From Capra hircus (taxonomy: Eukaryota > Chordata > Mammalia > Artiodactyla > Bovidae), in the NCBI RefSeq assembly GCF_001704415.2, contig NC_030820.1, positions 39,848,036-39,912,035 on the forward strand: a stretch of 64,000 nt of DNA, given 5' to 3'. Positions 58,846-64,000 of this stretch are shown piece by piece. Positions within the stretch are counted from its first letter, which is position 1. Each line of letters opens with the position of its first letter. The position numbers and the translations under genes are program-made. The notes below the pieces were generated by a model. The model was not told the origin of the DNA, did no database searches, and saw only the letters and a list, made by a program, of their open reading frames with translations.

Positions 58846-59105
58846 GCATTGGAAGGACTGATAGTGAAGCTGAAGCTCCAGTACTTTGGCCACCTGATGC
58901 AAAGAGCCAGCTCACTGAAAAAGACCCTAGTGCTTGGAAAGATTGAAGGCAAAAGGAGAAGGGGCTGACAGTGGTTGAGATGGTTAGATGACATCACCAG
59001 CACAATGGACATGAACTTGGGCAAACTCCAGGAGATAGTGAGGGACATGGAGGCCTGGTGTGGTGCAGTCCACGGAGTCACAAAGAGTCAGACTGAGCAG
59101 CAACA
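58846..59105 (+). mobile_element. BovB 3' end fragment
   Basis: ATTGGAAGGACTGATAGTGAAGCTGAAGCTCC through CTTTGGCCACCTGATGCAAAG and TGGACATGAACTTGGGCAAAC to GAGTCACAAAGAGTCAGACTGAGC. 5'-truncated and diverged; in sense with KIZ. Confidence 0.93.
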
Positions 59106-62100
59106 AAGGCAGGTGTATGAATTAAGACAGAAGCCTCCCCTTTTGTAATAGTTCTGTTGAGGCTTCCCCATCTGTACAGGCTGCAGTCCTTCTAGAATAT
59201 TCCAAAGAAAAGGAACATTTTCAAGGCTGCCCTCGGAGGGTTAAGAAAATGTGATAGTCTTTGGCATCAGCCGTTGCTGTCAGCCAGCTCTTTACTTCCT
59301 GCTCTGTTTCTTCACCCACTGAGCCTCTGACCTGGGAAAGCAGACCTCTTGCCCAGCCAGATGATGTGTGAGGTGAGGTCAGGAGTGTGAAGGCGCTAAG
59401 CCTGTACTGGACACGCAGCCCACGTCAGCTGTGGTTTACGTCGATGATCTTTGTGTGCATCTTATGTTGGTCTTCCGCACCGGCCCCACTGGCCGGCCAT
59501 AGCATTTTCATCCCTGTACCTCTAGTTAAAAGGAACCTCACACGTGAAACCCAGAGGGGAGAAGTGGGAGGGCTGGGGCAGTGCCACAGAGGGAGTAATC
59601 CTGAGATGGTCCCAGAGGGACACCGGGCACCTCCGGCCTGGGAGCCTGACAGCAGCTCGCTTTCCTGGAGATATGGTAGCTACGTGCGACCGCCCAGCCC
59701 TGCGCTGCCACAGGTCCTCATGGACAGCATCTCCCACTGAATCCATTTCTGCCAGAAGTTTCCACATCAGAAGGCAAATGAAGATTTGAATCCAAAGGAC
59801 ATTACCTCATCAGAAAGGAATCTTGAAGAGAACTTCACGGACTTTGGGAACTTCTCATATTCATGAAGAAACCCTCCAAGAAGAGGCCCAAATGGCAGCT
59901 GCAAGGGCTCCCGGCGACCTCTCTGGCGAGGTCCCCATGTCCCCGTATGATGTGTGGTGGGTGCCTCGTGGTGGGGGCCAGGCAGCTCCCCTGGGGAGCT
60001 AGGAGCTGGTGCAGAGCTGCACCCAGAGAACATAGACCCTCGGCTGCTCGCACAGCACAGGCACCTGCTGAGGACTTGGAAGAGACATCCATCCGTGAAC
60101 CACGAGCAAGAGTGAACCTTTGATCTGTTTGCTAACACAGTCCACCCTTCCGTTAGTCTAGTTGTTCACCTTAAAGATTCTAGGTCGAAATCAAAGGTTA
60201 AGGGGATTATCTATGAGTGTGTGGGTTTGTGTATACAAGAATAGTATATAATCTGCATATATGTCACACCTCTACTTCAGCTGAATCCAGGGATGGCCAG
60301 AGACAGCCAGAGACTGGGTCCTCACCCTCCTAAGCCTCCAGCATCTCTAACCGTCATAGCAACCCTGCAGGAACACAGACAGTTCTCCAGATGGCCCAGC
60401 AAACTTGGAAAGATTGAGAGCCCTTTTCAGGGCCATATAGCTAGAGTGTCAGGTCTTGAATCACACTCAAACTTCAGTATTTAAGCCCAAAAGTCCTTCC
60501 ATCCCACCAGCCAGCCTCTCTTGTTGTATAAGAGAGGCACCTGCCTCAGGGCATCTGGATCAGTTAAATACCAGCTTGTAACTTAACAAAAGATGAGCCC
60601 TGAAAGGATGTTCTTGAGAGCAATGAAGAAGAAAGCCTGGAGAGGTGGGCAACTTGTGAGGATTTCTGAGTGCAGACAGTCCCGGGGTGGCCCTTGTAAA
60701 GTGGGGTGAGCCTGTACCCCTAGGTGAGCCTGAGACCACAAGAGGTACAGGACCATCAGGTCAGTATCTCCCTGGGGCACTTAGGCCAGGATTGAAGCCA
60801 TGTTTGTCTAGATTAAGAAAGTCTTCCTCTGAACCACTCACACCCCCAAAGGGAAGTTTCCCCTATTGGTAATTTTATTGGTATTTATACTCAATTTACC
60901 TTGAGAATTTGGTGACTTTTAATGTAGTAAATGATGCAGCTTATGCTAAGTGTCAGAGAAAACAGAGCCCCTGACACAATATCTGGGACACAGTGGACAC
61001 TCATTTTGTCAAACGAATGAAAATGAGAGTGTAAAGGAATTCCCTTAAGCGCTTGTTGATTCAGGCCATCACACCGTCTCTTTCCATCAGTCACTCCACC
61101 AATACTTTTCCCACCCACGTGCCCATCCTGGCAAAACTCATCTCCTTAAGCTCCATGTGAAAAGGGCTCTCAGCTTTTATCTCAAGAGGATTAAGCCTCT
61201 AAGAATGTCCATTCAGCCTCTCATTCTTTTGACACCAATTCTCTTGGTCAAGCTGTGTTGAAAGTGGTTGCCTGACTGTGCCATTTCTCACTGATATTCT
61301 TTGGCAAGCTGAAATATTCCAGGTCAGACTGTGGTCCATCCCTTTAGAAGCTCTGTGGGAGGTCAGCCTAGGTTTGAAGGGTGCTGTCAGACTCTGGGCA
61401 GGGCTTCCCCAAACATTGCTTGAGCTTTACCACAGAGTGGGAGAAGGCTGGGAATGGACGATGGCCACATCGTCACAGGAAACTGGATCTCTCCTGGGAG
61501 AGAAAACTGCAGTGATGACAGGACTGCGAAGGCGAATGGCAAAGCGCTTGCACTCCGAAGTCTCTCTTGAGTCTGCACCACACCTGTTCTGTTCTGGAGA
61601 TGCCCAGTCAGGTCCGGATGCCGTGCCCGGGGCAGCCAGGAAAGCAGTCTGCTGCTGGGTTGGCCCTGGCCCTGCCCAGGTGGCCCCGTGTCTGTGGTAG
61701 GAATCAGGCTACCATGGCTTCACCCTGGGACCTGCTGCTCATGAAAGCAGAGAACTCCTCACTCCAGATGCTGCATGCTGGCAGCACCCATTTACTGTGG
61801 CTGTGGAGGAATGGAGGGCACCTTCCGGGAGAGCTCCTAAGCAGATATGTCCCCAAGAATGAACTCAGAAGTGCCTGAGAAATTCTGCTCAGAGGCTGCC
61901 CAGCAGAATCCCACGTGGCCCTTTAAAACCGACCCATGCACCAGCCACATCCTGAACTGGGTACCCCAGGACCTCCAGGTGTGAGCCCAGGCGTCAGTCT
62001 GTGTATGTAACACACCAGGCAACTCCCTAAGCCTGAGAATCATGGAGCAGGGAACCTCAGAGCTGAACCCTCCTTGTAGGTTATCCTGTGAACCACACTT

Positions 62101-64000
62101 CTTTCATGCAAGAGACCCCAGTGGAAAGAGGGGGAGGTCAGGCTCTAGATGCTTCGATGCAGTCAGGGCTCAGGGAGTGTGTGACTTTCCAAAGGCTCCT
62201 GTGACAAAGCATCACAGACTGAGAACCACAGACCTGTTTGCTCTCACAGCTGTGGGTGCTAGAAGTCCAAAATCAAAGTGGCAGCAGTGCCCTGTGAAGG
62301 CACCGGGAGCATCCTTCCAGGCCTGCTACAGCCTCAGGTCTGTGATAGCATAACCCCAGTCTCTGCCTCCAGCCTCGTGTCACCGCCGTCTCTGTGTCTG
62401 GGCTTCTGTGTCCTCTTCTAGCAGGATAGCAGTCAGCAGAGTCAGTGCCCAGAGTGAATCCAGGATGAGTTCATCTCGAGATACTTCACCAAGTGCATCT
62501 GCACAGATGCTGTTCACAGAGCAGGTCCTATTCTGAGGTACTGGGTGGACATGAATTTGGGAGAAGCACTATTCAACCTGGCAGGGGAGGGGAGGGATTT
62601 CATCCTAGTTTACGTTGTCGCCTCTGGTTTATCTCCTACGTGATTGCTCCTGGCCCAACTCTAAATGATGATAATGCTGATATTATAATATCATGGTATT
62701 ATGATAATAAAGAGTCTTCATTCCGACTCTTCTCATCTTATAAATCACTGAGTGCAAATGACTAAAAATATTGTTTTTAAGGACTATTAATTATGCCAGT
62801 AAGATATAACTTCCTGATCAAAATGACTCAAAAGTTAAATATTCCATGACCTTAAGAGTTGAAAATTCACCTCCCGTGACTGAGCAGTGTTACGTGGCTG
62901 GCACTGTGATTATATGAATTATCGTGTGAAGTAGCATCAGCAAAACGGTTTCAGTTCAGTTTTTAAACATTCACTAAAGGTCAGTTACCAGCCTGGCACT
63001 TATTTTCAGGTGTAACCATTGAATTATCCCATAGAAATTCAGGATGTGATGGAAACACCTCTTTTCTGAAGCATCTCCAGGCAACTGGTTGAAAGGAGGA
63101 GCTTTTCTCTTCTCTGAGCATCAGCCATCTCGTGCGAGAACAGAGAAGAACCTCGGGTTGAGAGGTGCCCTGGCCCAGGACTGCTGGCGGCGTGGCAGTC
63201 TACATATGACAAGTGGTTTTGGTTATGGAGCCAACCTGTGTACCTTACATTCACATAGACAGGTGGTGGTTTGTTTTTTTTTTTTTAATCTCTAAATATA
63301 GGTGAGTTTTCTGTATTTCCAGAATTGTGAAAGCACCCTTATCCTAATATTTTCTTGTTTTAATTTGAGATTACTGGACAAGTGATTTCTGGGTTTTCAG
63401 TAATAATGTTTACCTTTAGAATTAATTTTAGCATTCCATCCCACAATTTTTATCTTATTTAGCAAAAACAGCTGGGTTTGCTGCATCTAGCGCAATGTGA
63501 AGGAAAAGTCGGCCTGGATGCAGAAACACACGAAAAGCAACAGCACTGGGAAACCCAGAGACATAAAATATTTTTTGAATTTAAGTTTAGAATTTCTGCA
63601 TGCTTCCTGCAGGAATCGCAATTATGCTCCCTGGCTCAGAGATGCCCGGTTCTTTCTCAGTTCAAGGTCGCTTTTCTCGCTGCGCTAATAGCATTGTTCA
63701 CATCTCCTTTTGTTATTCCCTCTCTGGACCCAGCTCTTTCTTCACCAGGGATTTCCTCGAAAGCCAGGATGACCCTATGCCTTGGAGACACCCCTCAGAG
63801 GCTGGGGGACCAAGTGTTTATCTGGCTCTTGTAATGGGTTGTTAAAAGCACTTGTTCATCAGATATTTTCCTTTTCTTTTTATTTGTAGATTTAAAAGTA
63901 TTTTAGCAGGTGTACATTTGCATATAAAAGAGAATGAAAGATAAGAAGTTGGGGCTTCTTCTGTCTTCCTCAGCGCCATCTCTCTCCTGCCTCCCTTTAT

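Larger units (their letters stand above)
56750..64000 (+). other. KIZ: KIZ intron 9, 5' part
   Basis: 7.25 kb of intron with few young repeats: an L1-like scrap (58150-58350) and a BovB tail (58846-59105). GC-richer stretches at 59300-60130 and 61270-62450 contain open frames on both strands with no recognised product. 62195-62460 faintly resembles a reversed MaLR-type repeat, and 60395-60500 a MIR remnant. 62640-64000 is A/T-rich and unassigned. The KIZ C-terminal exons are not present. Confidence 0.75.

Noticed and set aside
59387..60138. Several overlapping frames of 80-120 codons in a GC-richer part of intron 9
   Set aside because: Open on both strands in several frames, no splice signals in agreement and no known family.

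Overview
This is mammalian nuclear DNA from a ruminant, most likely a bovid (cattle, buffalo, sheep or goat type). The species group is set by the repeats: many copies of the tRNA-derived SINEs Bov-tA and Bov-A2, CHR-type SINEs, several fragments of the LINE BovB and ruminant L1 pieces. These sit on a background of older mammalian repeats (MIR, MER5-like, MaLR-type LTRs). Nothing prokaryotic is present: there are no operons, CRISPR arrays or long uninterrupted coding genes.

The window lies inside one gene on the + strand, KIZ (kizuna centrosomal protein, also called PLK1S1). Eight consecutive internal coding exons can be read with matching splice sites and phases: 1059-1121, 3172-3325, 7803-7895, 15110-15755, 16138-16453, 46787-46937, 55653-55818 and 56687-56749. 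Joined, they give 1,652 nt (about 550 codons) without a stop and correspond to roughly residue 31 to residue 560 of the human protein. The first exon (about 30 residues) lies upstream and the last exons (about 110 residues) lie downstream. The Thr that PLK1 phosphorylates in human KIZ (Thr379) is kept in exon 6, in a D-L-T-V context.

Layout: 1-1058 is the end of intron 1. 1059-16453 holds six exons, with introns containing BovB, SINE, MaLR and L1 insertions. 16454-46786 is a 30-kb intron 6. It holds an L1-rich block (20-23.8 kb), a young-looking L1 3' end (30.3-31.3 kb), a BovB split by a solo LTR (32.5-33.8 kb), a GC-rich block (34.4-35.1 kb), a 204-bp GT microsatellite, a mariner hairpin and an unexplained exon-like island at 39958-40071. 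46938-56686 holds exon 8 and a 1.5-kb BovB fragment with a ruined reverse transcriptase. 56750-64000 is intron 9.

I did not find a new biological system here. The observations most worth checking are the orphan exon-like island in intron 6, an unidentified 150-codon antisense reading frame followed by a polyadenylation signal (52.9-53.4 kb), the GC-rich block at 34.4-35.1 kb and an AT-rich, homeodomain-motif-rich block near 49.5 kb. Identifications rest on recognising sequence by eye; no alignment was run. Residue numbers for human KIZ come from memory of that protein.
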